64,000 nt of DNA. Source: Acidobacteriota bacterium (lineage in GTDB: Bacteria > Acidobacteriota > Holophagae > Acanthopleuribacterales > Acanthopleuribacteraceae). The translations under genes were made by a program, and so were the position numbers. Shown one piece after another: positions 33,217-43,096 of this stretch. Below the pieces are notes generated by a model. That model had not been told where the DNA came from. It saw only the letters and a program-made list of their open reading frames with translations, and searched no databases. Within the stretch, counting starts at the first letter, position 1, and each line of letters starts with the position of its first letter. The stretch lies in assembly GCA_020637335.1 (NCBI GenBank), contig JACJWC010000006.1, positions 186,001 through 250,000 on the forward strand. The letters run 5' to 3'.

Positions 33217-33837
33217 TTATTCACTTTGTCGAAAGCTTTCAAGGATTTCCTTGATCTTTTCAGGGTTTCGTGCCGGTTTGAGGCGCTCGCAACGGATCAG
33301 CATCTGGAGCTGCTGAAAACACATATCCAAGTCATCGTTGACCAAAACGTAGTCGTATTCCAACGCTGCCTGCACCTCGCCACAGGCATTGCGCAAGCGC
33401 CGCTCAATGGTCGATTCGGAATCGGTGGCCCGCCCATAGAGGCGCGCGGACAACTGGGCGAAACTCGGCGGCAGAATAAAAACGAACAGGGCATCCGGCA
33501 TCTTGGACTTGACGATGCGCGCACCGGCCACATCGATGTCCAGGATGAGATCCTTGCCGGCCTGCTGACCCCGCAGCACTTCGCGCAGGCTGGTCCCATA
33601 ATAGTTGCCATGAACGTCCGCATATTCGAGGAACTTATCGGCAGCAATCATGGCCTCAAATTCCGAACGATCAACAAAGTGATAATCGATCGCATCCTTT
33701 TCACCCGGGCGTGGCGCCCGCGTGGTGTGGCTGACGGAGAATTGGCAGAGTGGGTCTTCGTGTAAAAGCCGATGCAAAATCGTGCTTTTGCCCGTACCCG
33801 AAGGCGCTGAAATTACAATGAGCTGACCGCGTTCCAT
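33217..33837 (-). CDS. gmk: Guanylate kinase
   Basis: Phosphorylates GMP to GDP. The P-loop SAPSGTGKST is at the N-terminus; SHTTRAPRPGEKDAIDYHFV is the GMP-binding region, and FEAMIAADKFLEYADVHGNYYG and LILDIDVAGA follow. The ATG at 33837 follows GAGGTGG and gives 206 residues; four extra in-frame codons upstream are possible. It starts eight bases after the yicC stop. Confidence 0.95.
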   Translation of the reverse strand: MERGQLIVISAPSGTGKSTILHRLLHEDPLCQFSVSHTTRAPRPGEKDAIDYHFVDRSEFEAMIAADKFLEYADVHGNYYGTSLREVLRGQQAGKDLILDIDVAGARIVKSKMPDALFVFILPPSFAQLSARLYGRATDSESTIERRLRNACGEVQAALEYDYVLVNDDLDMCFQQLQMLIRCERLKPARNPEKIKEILESFRQSE

Positions 33838-33845
33838 AGACCACC

Positions 33846-34733
33846 TCACTCAATATTTAATAGCTGTTCGCGGATTTTTTCCAGGTCAGCCTTAAGTTTA
33901 ACCACCTTATCTGCCAGTTCCGACATGCGGGCCTTGTTACCGATGGTTGTCACTTCGCGTTGCATTTCCTGGGTGACAAATTCGAGTACCTTGCCCATAG
34001 AGGCGTCTGGCGCTTCCAAATGGGCGCGAAACTGTTGAATATGGGTGTGCAAACGGGTTAATTCCTCGGTGATATCCGTGCGATCAACGTGGTACAAAAC
34101 TTCCTGATACAGGCGCGCATCATCGAGCGGATACTCGCTTAAGAGCGACTCCATTTTCTTGCGCAGCTGGTTTTGGATCTCCTCGGGCCGCTCCTGAGCA
34201 ACTTTTTCCAGTTCTATCACATGCTCAGCGACTTGATTCAGCAACTCGATTAATGCTTGGTGCAGGCATGCACCTTCTCTTCGCCGACTCTCAATCAAGG
34301 CCAAAACCGCCTGGTCCAACGTCTGGCAAATCAGGGTATCGCCTTCGGCTGGCAGTGCAAAGCCGACTTTTTGGCTACTGACCAAATCGCTTAAACGCAG
34401 CACCGAATTGACGTCCAGTTCGCCTTGAACCTGATATTCCTGCTTGAGGATCTGAGCCGTTTCCATTAGCTGCAGGATCCGCGGCCGACTTACCTCGGTT
34501 TTAGGCATCCATTGTGGGTCGCGCATTTCGATCTCGGAGTAAATATCGATGCGACCGCGTTTGACGTGGTCCGTCACGTGCGCCCGTAAACTGCTCTCCA
34601 AATAGGCCAATTCCATAGGCAGCCGCAATTGCAGATCCAAGCCTTTATGATTCACGGCGCGGATCCGAAAGCCGACCCGAATTTGGGCTGTTTCTTGGCT
34701 CGCTTCACCGTAACCCGTCATGCTCGTCAACAT
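33846..34733 (-). CDS. yicC: YicC-family endoribonuclease-like protein
   Basis: The YicC family has been linked to RNA decay and stationary-phase fitness, with endoribonuclease activity reported for E. coli YicC. The N-terminal signature is MLTSMTGYGEAS with RAVNHKGLDLQLR, and the C-terminal signature has EVTTIGNKA and the acidic heptad-like tail. Length is 295 residues. AAGGAGG precedes the ATG at 34733. The start lies 29 bases inside the msbA-like gene. It is adjacent to gmk, as in many bacteria. Confidence 0.92.
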   Translation of the reverse strand: MLTSMTGYGEASQETAQIRVGFRIRAVNHKGLDLQLRLPMELAYLESSLRAHVTDHVKRGRIDIYSEIEMRDPQWMPKTEVSRPRILQLMETAQILKQEYQVQGELDVNSVLRLSDLVSSQKVGFALPAEGDTLICQTLDQAVLALIESRRREGACLHQALIELLNQVAEHVIELEKVAQERPEEIQNQLRKKMESLLSEYPLDDARLYQEVLYHVDRTDITEELTRLHTHIQQFRAHLEAPDASMGKVLEFVTQEMQREVTTIGNKARMSELADKVVKLKADLEKIREQLLNIE

Positions 34734-36588
34734 CTGCGCCTCCTTCTTGCATGGCCACCCAGCGTTTATAGGACTTGCCGTGCGCCATTAACGTTTCGTG
34801 ATTTCCGCGTTCCACAATTTTACCCTTATCGAGGAACAGGATCAGGTCTGCTTTGCGGATCGTGGACAGACGATGCGCAATGACGATCGCCGTTTTGTTT
34901 TGCATTAAGTTTTCTAATGCGGTTTGCACCATGCGCTCCGACTCCGTATCCAGGGCCGAGGTCGCTTCATCCAAAATTAGGATCGGCGCATTTTTGAGAA
35001 TGGCGCGGGCAATCGAAAGGCGCTGCTTCTGGCCTCCCGACAAACGAGCACCCGCCTCGCCAATGCGGGTATCAAACCCTTCGGGGAAATTCTGTACAAA
35101 ATCCAGGGCGTTGGCCTGCTCTGCCGCTTTTTCTACCGCTTCCCGTGGAACCGAACCGAGGCCATAAGCGATGTTGTTGTGGACCGTATCGTTAAAAAGG
35201 ATGGTGTCTTGGGTCACGATGCCAATCATGGTGCGCAACTCATTTTTGGCCATTTGGCGTATTTCAACGCCATCAATGCTGATTGAGCCGGAACTGATCT
35301 CAAAGAATCGCGGCAATAAGTTCACCAAAGTAGATTTACCGCCACCACTGGGCCCTACCAGCGCAACCACCTGTCCGCGACGCACCTCAAAGTTGATGTC
35401 TGAAAGAACCTGCTCGGATTCGTCATAGGCAAATCCAACATTTTCGAAGGCCAAACAGTCGATATTCGGGTACTGCGGGGGCCGTTTGGGTAAAGCAGGG
35501 TCGGGTTCCTCATTGGGCAGGTTCAAGATTTCATCGATGCGCGGCAAGACGCCGACCGCTTGCTGGATTTCGCTATTGGCTCGCGCAATACGTTTAATCG
35601 GCTGATACAACTGGTACACAAACAAAACAAAGACCATGAAATCGCCATTGGTCATTTGCGTTGTCTGGATCAGGAAGGATCCGAGCGAAATAAAGCCGAC
35701 AATAATCAAAATACCCACAAAACCAATGACTGGCATGGTCAGCGCTATACTGCGCAACTCGCGCAAGGCGTATTTATAAAATCGCTGGTTGGCTTCCTGG
35801 AGTCGATTGGATTCAAACGCCTCCTTGCCAAACGCCTTGACGATGCGCATGCCCACCAACACTTCCTTGAGATGCGAAGACATATTGCCCAAATACACCT
35901 GCGAGCGCTGGGCATTTTTGCGGATCTTGCGCGAGAGGACGAAGATAGGACCTGCAACCAAAGGCACCAGGATGAACAAAGTCATAGACAGTTGCCAACT
36001 CAGAACAAACAAGAAGACCAAAGCGGCAAGGGCGGTGGCGCCTTCCTTAAACAGTTCGCCCATCTTGACCGAGATCGCGACCTGCACCCGTGAAACATCG
36101 TTGTTGATGCGCGATAACAATTCTCCGGTGTGGTACTGACGAAATGCGGTTAAAGGCAGGCGCATGACCTTATCCATCAACGATTGGCGCAGATGGACCA
36201 CAACCCCAATCCCGATTCGGCCCATGGTGAACGTACCCCAAAAATCAGCAATGGCCTGGCCCAGAAACAGGATCAAGACCAACATGGACCATGGCAAGGG
36301 ATTGTTCAAATCCAACTTTCCGTCGACGCTTAGCTTGCCCATATCCAAACCCACATCGTCTAGCCAAACCTTAAACCGCGACATGAGTTTGTCTTGGTAA
36401 GCAAATAACTGGTCGCCGCGTGAGGGATGCTCTTTAACCGTTTGGGGCGATTCGGTCAAGATGTTTTCCAGCAACGGTTTGGTCGTCGCGGTCATGGCCG
36501 CCGTGAAGACCGCAGCGATCAACAAAGCAAAAATCGCCCCAAAAAACCGCCATTTATGCGGAACCAGAAGGAGGAGTAGCTGTTTCAT
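34705..36588 (-). CDS. msbA: ABC exporter, MsbA-like
   Basis: A 627-residue half-transporter with an N-terminal membrane domain of about six helices and a C-terminal ATPase. The Walker A motif is GPSGGGKST, the signature is LSGGQKQRLS, Walker B is ILILDEATSALD, and the H-loop is IAHRLST. It probably flips lipid A or another lipid across the inner membrane; translational coupling to lpxB (ATGA overlap) favours lipid A. Generic multidrug exporter activity cannot be excluded. Its 3' end overlaps yicC. Confidence 0.88.
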   Translation of the reverse strand: MKQLLLLLVPHKWRFFGAIFALLIAAVFTAAMTATTKPLLENILTESPQTVKEHPSRGDQLFAYQDKLMSRFKVWLDDVGLDMGKLSVDGKLDLNNPLPWSMLVLILFLGQAIADFWGTFTMGRIGIGVVVHLRQSLMDKVMRLPLTAFRQYHTGELLSRINNDVSRVQVAISVKMGELFKEGATALAALVFLFVLSWQLSMTLFILVPLVAGPIFVLSRKIRKNAQRSQVYLGNMSSHLKEVLVGMRIVKAFGKEAFESNRLQEANQRFYKYALRELRSIALTMPVIGFVGILIIVGFISLGSFLIQTTQMTNGDFMVFVLFVYQLYQPIKRIARANSEIQQAVGVLPRIDEILNLPNEEPDPALPKRPPQYPNIDCLAFENVGFAYDESEQVLSDINFEVRRGQVVALVGPSGGGKSTLVNLLPRFFEISSGSISIDGVEIRQMAKNELRTMIGIVTQDTILFNDTVHNNIAYGLGSVPREAVEKAAEQANALDFVQNFPEGFDTRIGEAGARLSGGQKQRLSIARAILKNAPILILDEATSALDTESERMVQTALENLMQNKTAIVIAHRLSTIRKADLILFLDKGKIVERGNHETLMAHGKSYKRWVAMQEGGADVDEHDGLR

Positions 36589-37709
36589 GGTCCCATATCC
36601 GTGAGCACAGCACGGGCCGCGCGGTCGCTGGCACCCAATCCACCCAAAGCCTGCGGCAAATCGTTTAGCTTTTCCAAAACCCGATCGCGCACAGGGCCTG
36701 GCTGCATCAATTTTTCCAGTTCAGCCAGGATTCGCTCGGGGGTAAATTCGTTTTGAATCAACTCTGGCATGACCCGTTCTCCCAAGATCAAATTGACCAT
36801 CCCGACGTGCGGAACCTTCACCAGTCGTTTGGCCATAAAATGCGTTAACCGGTTCAAACGGTAACCCACAACCATGGGTACGCCAAACAATCCTGTTTCC
36901 AAAGTAGCAGTTCCGGAGGCGACAACCGCTGCATCCGCACGGGCCATGAGTTCGCGAAACCCGCCCGGGCAAAACGTAATGGGTGCGTTGCCCACCAGAG
37001 CTTGAGCCTGTTCCAACGGGAAGGAGGGCACCAATGGCACGCGAAAATCGTAGCGGTCTGCCGCCCGGCGCGCGACTTCGGCCATGGTTGGCAGGAGCCG
37101 TTCTATTTCACTTTTACGGGAACCGGGCGCCAGGACCACCAAAGGTTTGTCTGTTGTTGGATACTGCTGATCAAAGGCTGGGTCAGGTTGGAACTGAGCG
37201 ATTTCCTCAACCAAAGGATGGCCCACGAAAGTGGTTTTCAGACCTAACGGCCGGTAAATCTCGCATTCAAAGGGGAAGAGCACCAACATGTGGTCGGTGA
37301 TTTGGGCCAATGTCTTCGCACGGCCCGGCCGCCAGGCCCATACTTGCGGTGAAACGTAGTAGATGACGGGGATGCCGAGCCCGTGAATGGCTTTGGCAAA
37401 ACGCAAATTAAAATCGGGCGCATCGATTAAGACGATGGCATCTGGTTTGAATTGCTTAAGGTCCTGGACCAGTACATTAAATTGGTGTTTGAGCCGACCC
37501 AATTCGGAGAGAACCTCAACCAGGCCCATGACGTTGAAGTCCGATACGCGATAGACCGCCTGCATGCCCAGCTGTTCCAAACGAGGCCCGGCAACGCCGC
37601 GTACGAGCAAGTTCGGGATGTGTTCCTGTAGACTAGCTACCAGCCGCGACCCCAAAAGATCACCAGAGGTTTCCGTGCACACAAGGAATAGACGGGCGGC
37701 TGCAGGCAT
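36585..37709 (-). CDS. lpxB: Lipid-A-disaccharide synthase
   Basis: Condenses UDP-2,3-diacylglucosamine with lipid X to form the lipid A disaccharide. Signatures are the N-terminal ETSGDLLGSRL, PVIYYVSPQVWAWRPGR, LPFE-type VLFPFECEIY, FVGHPLVEE and VLAPGSRKSEIERLLP. I chose the ATG at 37709 (374 residues) because the longer frame would begin inside the ahcY terminator hairpin and would add an unusual leader. The site upstream of 37709 is weak, which leaves some doubt. It ends in an ATGA overlap with the exporter gene. Confidence 0.92.
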   Translation of the reverse strand: MPAAARLFLVCTETSGDLLGSRLVASLQEHIPNLLVRGVAGPRLEQLGMQAVYRVSDFNVMGLVEVLSELGRLKHQFNVLVQDLKQFKPDAIVLIDAPDFNLRFAKAIHGLGIPVIYYVSPQVWAWRPGRAKTLAQITDHMLVLFPFECEIYRPLGLKTTFVGHPLVEEIAQFQPDPAFDQQYPTTDKPLVVLAPGSRKSEIERLLPTMAEVARRAADRYDFRVPLVPSFPLEQAQALVGNAPITFCPGGFRELMARADAAVVASGTATLETGLFGVPMVVGYRLNRLTHFMAKRLVKVPHVGMVNLILGERVMPELIQNEFTPERILAELEKLMQPGPVRDRVLEKLNDLPQALGGLGASDRAARAVLTDMGP

Positions 37710-37719
37710 GAACCAGATC

Positions 37720-37743
37720 AAAAGGGGCGGGATGACCCGCCCC
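37720..37743 (-). terminator. Rho-independent terminator after ahcY
   Basis: The perfect 8-bp stem GGGGCGGG/CCCGCCCC with a four-base loop is followed by TTTT on the minus strand. It begins nine bases past the ahcY stop and lies just before the preferred lpxB start. It probably separates metK-ahcY from the lpxB unit. Confidence 0.75.
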
Positions 37744-37751
37744 ACTTTCAT

Positions 37752-39059
<1,308 letters not shown>

Positions 39060-39086
39060 GAAACGTCTCCTTGTACGGTACAGGCG

Positions 39087-40208
39087 TTAGATGTGAAGGG
39101 CATCGACCATATCGGTTTGTTCCCAGCGGAACTCCGATCTTCCGAAATGGCCATAAGCCGCGGTTTTGAAGTAGCCCGGTTTTCGTAAATCCAATTTTTC
39201 GATAATGCCTTTAGGGGTCAAATCAAAGTTTTTGCGAATCAGGCGAACCAACTCGGCGTCGGTTGCGCGGCCGGTGCCAAAGGTATCCACATGGATGGAA
39301 ACGGGTTCAGCCACACCAATCGCGTAGGCCAATTGAATTTCGCAACGTTTGGCCAATTTGGCGGCCACAATATTTTTTGCAACATAACGTGCTGCATAGG
39401 CAGCCGAACGATCGACTTTAGTGGGGTCTTTACCGGAAAAAGCACCACCGCCGTGCCGGGCATAACCGCCATAGGTATCGACAATAATCTTGCGCCCGGT
39501 TAAACCTGCATCCCCCATTGGTCCACCAATAATGAAACGGCCCGTCGGATTGATGTGGTAAACCGTTTCGCCATGGAGCATGGAAGCGGGAACAACTGGC
39601 TCAATCACATGACGCCGCACATCTTCGCGCAACTGGTCCATGCTGATGTCGGCCGCGTGTTGCGAACTAACAACAATCGCATCAATGTGTTGGGGAACGC
39701 CACTCTCATACCGGACGGTGACTTGTGCCTTGCCGTCAGGCCGCAGGTAACCCAATTTCCCGCTCTTGCGCATTTCGGAAAGACGCTTGGTCAATTGGTG
39801 TGCCAACATGATCGGGAGCGGCATTAATTCCGGCGTTTCATCACAGGCGTACCCGAACATCAGACCCTGGTCACCAGCACCCAATCGATCTACCCCTAAT
39901 GCAATGTCTGGCGACTGTTTGTCTAAGGTCACCATCACCGCACAGGTATCGGCATCAAATCCCATATCGGAATGGGTGTAACCAATGCCGCGAACCGTTT
40001 CCCGAACCAGCTCTTGTACACTGAGATTGGCCTTAGTCGTGATTTCGCCGCCAACCAGCACCAAGCCAGTCGTCACAAACGTTTCACAGGCTACCCGACT
40101 CATCGGATCCTGGCTTAAGGCCGTGTCCAGGACCGCATCGGAAATTTGATCGGCAATCTTGTCGGGATGACCTTCGGTAACCGATTCGGAGGTAAACAAA
40201 AAGGACAT
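39087..40208 (-). CDS. metK: S-adenosylmethionine synthase
   Basis: Makes SAM from methionine and ATP. Signatures are SESVTEGHPDK at the N-terminus, GAGDQGLMFGYA, and GGGAFSGKDPTKVDRSA. The ATG at 40208 gives the normal family start MSFLFTSESVTEGHP and 373 residues; GGGAG lies ten bases upstream. Two in-frame starts further upstream add a leader not found in the family. The roughly 290-base region upstream may hold a structured leader (separate entry). Confidence 0.96.
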   Translation of the reverse strand: MSFLFTSESVTEGHPDKIADQISDAVLDTALSQDPMSRVACETFVTTGLVLVGGEITTKANLSVQELVRETVRGIGYTHSDMGFDADTCAVMVTLDKQSPDIALGVDRLGAGDQGLMFGYACDETPELMPLPIMLAHQLTKRLSEMRKSGKLGYLRPDGKAQVTVRYESGVPQHIDAIVVSSQHAADISMDQLREDVRRHVIEPVVPASMLHGETVYHINPTGRFIIGGPMGDAGLTGRKIIVDTYGGYARHGGGAFSGKDPTKVDRSAAYAARYVAKNIVAAKLAKRCEIQLAYAIGVAEPVSIHVDTFGTGRATDAELVRLIRKNFDLTPKGIIEKLDLRKPGYFKTAAYGHFGRSEFRWEQTDMVDALHI

Positions 40209-40499
40209 TCGGAGTATGCTCCCTTCCATCAGGAAAATCGCCACGATAATGCGCAGTCTCCCGCAAAGGCGGAACTCACAATCATAGCCGGAAAGACTAG
40301 CGGTGCCTAGTTCAATTTGGCGGGTGGCGCCGGCCCGCAGTCGCGCCGACCCATTTTAACCTGCCTATGAAAGAGATCGGTCTGGACAGTTGATTTCTGC
40401 AGAACCTGCTCTCATACGCTGGAACATCATGACTTAACCTTTTATTCATAAAACCCGCTTAAGCTTGGATTAAGTTAGACAATGTTCGATGAGGTAGAC
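40209..40499. promoter_or_regulatory. Divergent intergenic region, possible metK leader
   Basis: About 290 bases separate metK and the Omp85-like gene. On the metK transcript several inverted repeats are visible: CTAG-gcaccg-CTAG, and AGTCT...AGACT enclosing CCGC-cttt-GCGG, within 120 bases of the start. I could not match it to the conserved cores of SAM-I, SAM-II, SAM-IV or SAH riboswitches. The plus-strand gene is preceded by GAGGTAGAC. No small gene is evident. Confidence 0.35.
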
Positions 40500-42062
40500 A
40501 TGATGTTTTGGCTTTTGATCTGGCTTCAAACCCAATCGCCCTGCAGCGAAATCAAGTCTATCGCTATCCATAATCAGGATATTTTCGGCACGGGCGAGTT
40601 CGGTTGGATCAAACGCACCATGCGCGCCCTACACGCTACAACCAAACAACGTATCATCCGCCAGGAGCTCATATTTAAGCTTGGCGATTGTTATGACCCG
40701 GAACGCGTCCGCGAGAGTGAGCGCCGCCTGCGCGCCTTGCCTTTTCTGGCCGATGCCAGCATTTCGGTCGAAGAAGGACCAGAAGGCGTTCGCATAGATG
40801 TCGTGACTCAGGATCGTTTCACCTTGCGGGCCGAACTGAGTTTCACCAGGCGCGGGGGTCTGAATAAAACGCGCGCGAGTGTGGGTGAAAAGAACCTTCT
40901 CGGGCTGGGTATCGATCTCCACTACACCCAATCGAGCCGTTCGGACGGCAACGACATCAAACGCTTGACCTTTCACGACCCGCGTTTCCTTAAAAACTTC
41001 ACCTTCGACAGCCTTTATAGCCATACCGATGAGGGCATTTACCACAGCTTCACCCTGGCCAAACCGTTTTGGTCGCTTTCTGACACACAATCCTTTTCAA
41101 TTGAAACGCTTTCCGACCACACAAAAGTCGATCTCTACGGATTCGCCGAAGATGCGATTGAAATCCCCATTCACGAGGAGAGCACTACCTTTGAATGGCA
41201 ACGCGAGTTTGGCAACCCAGACCAATCGCAACGCTTGATCCTGGCCGCGAGTGCACTTGAACGAAAATACGAGCCCAATCCCCAATTTTTCATTCCGGAC
41301 CCTTTGGATGGTCCTCAGGTTGAGATCGGCTACAGCACCGATCGACGCGATGCGTTTCTGACCCAAACCGGCATTGACATGCTCTCCCGTACAGAGGACA
41401 TTCCCATCCACCAAGCCTTCTCGGTGCGCTTGCGAGAATCTTATTTCGACCAGAGCGATCAGGAGACCTTGCACCATACCTTACAGCTCAACATGGCCAA
41501 AACCATGCAGTACGGCCAATCCAACCTGTTGGCATTTGGATTGGAAGGCCAGGTCCGTTGGCGGGAAAGCCAGCAAGCCGCTCGGCAACTGGCCGTGTTT
41601 GGCCATCTGTACCAATTCCTTTCACACAGTCAATCACTGGTGGTCGGCGCCGTATTTCAAGGCAACCAAACCGATGACGAATTGGATGTCCCACTCACCC
41701 TGGGCGAGGATTCCGGCCTCCGCGGCTACGATGCTTTTAGCCTGGCCGGTAGCAAGACCCTGCTTTTCAACTTCGAGCACCGTTGGACCTACCCGTGGAA
41801 AACCCGACATTCAACATTTGGTCAGGTCCTGTTCGTCGACGCTGGCAACGCCTGGAAACGCGGAACCAATATCGATTTAGGCGACTTAAAGTGGGGATTT
41901 GGGTTGGGATTGCGCTGGGATATGCCTTCATTGTTTGGTCCGCGGGTGTTCCGCATTGATTTCGCGCACGGCGTGGATGGTGAAAACTTCTCCGTTTCTG
42001 CCTCTGTCGGCCAAATTTTCAGCTTCGAACAAATCAATTCCGGCTTCGATAAAGACTATTGA
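40500..42062 (+). CDS. Omp85-like outer-membrane protein with one POTRA domain
   Basis: A 520-residue protein with a short hydrophobic leader (MMFWLLIWLQTQ), one POTRA-like domain (about residues 15-110: ESERRLRALPFLADASI, then VRIDVVTQDRFTLR) and a C-terminal beta-barrel. The Omp85 hallmark LRGYDAFSLAG precedes the barrel end, followed by LFVDAGNAW and GLGLRWDMP. Having a single POTRA makes BamA unlikely; it could be a TamA-like, patatin-barrel-like or two-partner secretion translocator. Its role is unknown. The start at 40500 follows GAGGTAGAC; the frame extends six codons upstream. Confidence 0.78.
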   Translation: MMFWLLIWLQTQSPCSEIKSIAIHNQDIFGTGEFGWIKRTMRALHATTKQRIIRQELIFKLGDCYDPERVRESERRLRALPFLADASISVEEGPEGVRIDVVTQDRFTLRAELSFTRRGGLNKTRASVGEKNLLGLGIDLHYTQSSRSDGNDIKRLTFHDPRFLKNFTFDSLYSHTDEGIYHSFTLAKPFWSLSDTQSFSIETLSDHTKVDLYGFAEDAIEIPIHEESTTFEWQREFGNPDQSQRLILAASALERKYEPNPQFFIPDPLDGPQVEIGYSTDRRDAFLTQTGIDMLSRTEDIPIHQAFSVRLRESYFDQSDQETLHHTLQLNMAKTMQYGQSNLLAFGLEGQVRWRESQQAARQLAVFGHLYQFLSHSQSLVVGAVFQGNQTDDELDVPLTLGEDSGLRGYDAFSLAGSKTLLFNFEHRWTYPWKTRHSTFGQVLFVDAGNAWKRGTNIDLGDLKWGFGLGLRWDMPSLFGPRVFRIDFAHGVDGENFSVSASVGQIFSFEQINSGFDKDY

Positions 42063-42133
42063 TCGCGGTCCCTTTCCTTTTGATATTTGAGTGCTCAATA
42101 CAAAACTTAGCTTCGCTTGAACGGAATTAATTT

Positions 42134-42538
42134 TTGCATCAACCCAAAGCCTTAGTGCCTCGCAATAAACACGATTTGGCAGCTGTGAATTCAGCCATCG
42201 CGGCAGATTGGCAAGTCGTCCAACCTGTTTTCGACCAAATTTTGGAATGGACGCAAGACGGAAATTGGCCCGTGGCCCAGAGGCTTTATCCGTGGTTGAT
42301 CACATTAGGTCCAGACATTGCCCCTTACCTCCGCCCCATCCTCCTAGGCCCTGACGCCTGCTGGACGTACTTTATACTGGTCTGCTTAATTCAGCGCTCA
42401 AACAGATTGGCCAAAGCATTGCTTCCCGAACTCCAACGAATGGTCGACCAGCCGACACCTGCAGAAGAGGCGGAAGGCATCCCTCACGAGGCGCGGCTTG
42501 CCATTGAAGGGGCAACAGCCTCGATAGATCAGGAATGA
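42134..42538 (+). CDS. DUF5071-like protein
   Basis: A 134-residue cytoplasmic-type protein. The pattern LVPRNKHDLAAV, then ILEWTQDGNWPVAQ, a PDIAPYLRPILLG segment and a WTYFILVCLI segment matches my memory of the DUF5071 family, whose function is unknown. No ATG is present near the family start; the TTG at 42134 or the GTG seven codons later are candidates, and neither has a strong ribosome site. It lies 71 bases downstream of the Omp85-like gene and convergent with the next gene. Confidence 0.6.
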   Translation: MHQPKALVPRNKHDLAAVNSAIAADWQVVQPVFDQILEWTQDGNWPVAQRLYPWLITLGPDIAPYLRPILLGPDACWTYFILVCLIQRSNRLAKALLPELQRMVDQPTPAEEAEGIPHEARLAIEGATASIDQE

Positions 42539-42544
42539 AGAATC

Positions 42545-43009
42545 CTAGCGTTTTCGCGACTTGCGGATTTTGAGTTCCGTGTGGGTCATCCGGTTTGGAC
42601 CAAACAGTTTTGGCGACTTGATCAGGCAATACAAACCGACTGAAGAAAGCATCAAGGTCACCACATTCACGGCCAACAGCACCGAAAGCAGACCCAACAC
42701 GCACAGGCCTAAACCCACGTAACGTGCCCAGGCAGGCCGCATAAACAGACCGACTGCACCTGTCAGATACAAACCGGACAACCCAAAAAACACCATCTTT
42801 TCAAGCGGCAAAAATTCGTGCCCGGGCGGCCGGGCCACCATCAATGGAATACCTGCCAATACCGTTCCCAAAAAAAGCCACATCACGCCCAAAAAGCCTA
42901 TAACACGTGAGTAACTGTGCAGGAGCGTCGCTTCCGAAAGGGAAAGTTCGTCTGAATCGCTTAAGGCCCCAGCGCTTTTTGGGGCGAGGTAGAGATCCTC
43001 ATTCTGCAT
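42545..43009 (-). CDS. Small inner-membrane protein of unknown function
   Basis: A 154-residue protein with a polar N-terminus of about 35 residues, then three to four hydrophobic segments (IGFLGVMWLFLGTVLAG, MVFFGLSGLYLTGAVGLF, and a double segment ending VGLYCLI). It ends in a basic tail (KIRKSRKR), positive on the presumed cytoplasmic side. GGAGGGTTT precedes the ATG. I recognise no family. It is divergent from the 43097 gene. Confidence 0.7.
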   Translation of the reverse strand: MQNEDLYLAPKSAGALSDSDELSLSEATLLHSYSRVIGFLGVMWLFLGTVLAGIPLMVARPPGHEFLPLEKMVFFGLSGLYLTGAVGLFMRPAWARYVGLGLCVLGLLSVLLAVNVVTLMLSSVGLYCLIKSPKLFGPNRMTHTELKIRKSRKR

Positions 43010-43096
43010 AAACCCTCCAAACGAATGGCAAATAGAAGGTTTAGAGTAGCACCTCTTTTTCGAATCCTTTAGAATTTAGTCGAATTTGGAGGTAGC

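Noticed and set aside
40209..40330. Known SAM or SAH riboswitch upstream of metK
   Set aside because: The conserved cores I remember for SAM-I, SAM-II, SAM-IV, SAH and SAM/SAH classes are not visible, so it is listed only as an unassigned leader.
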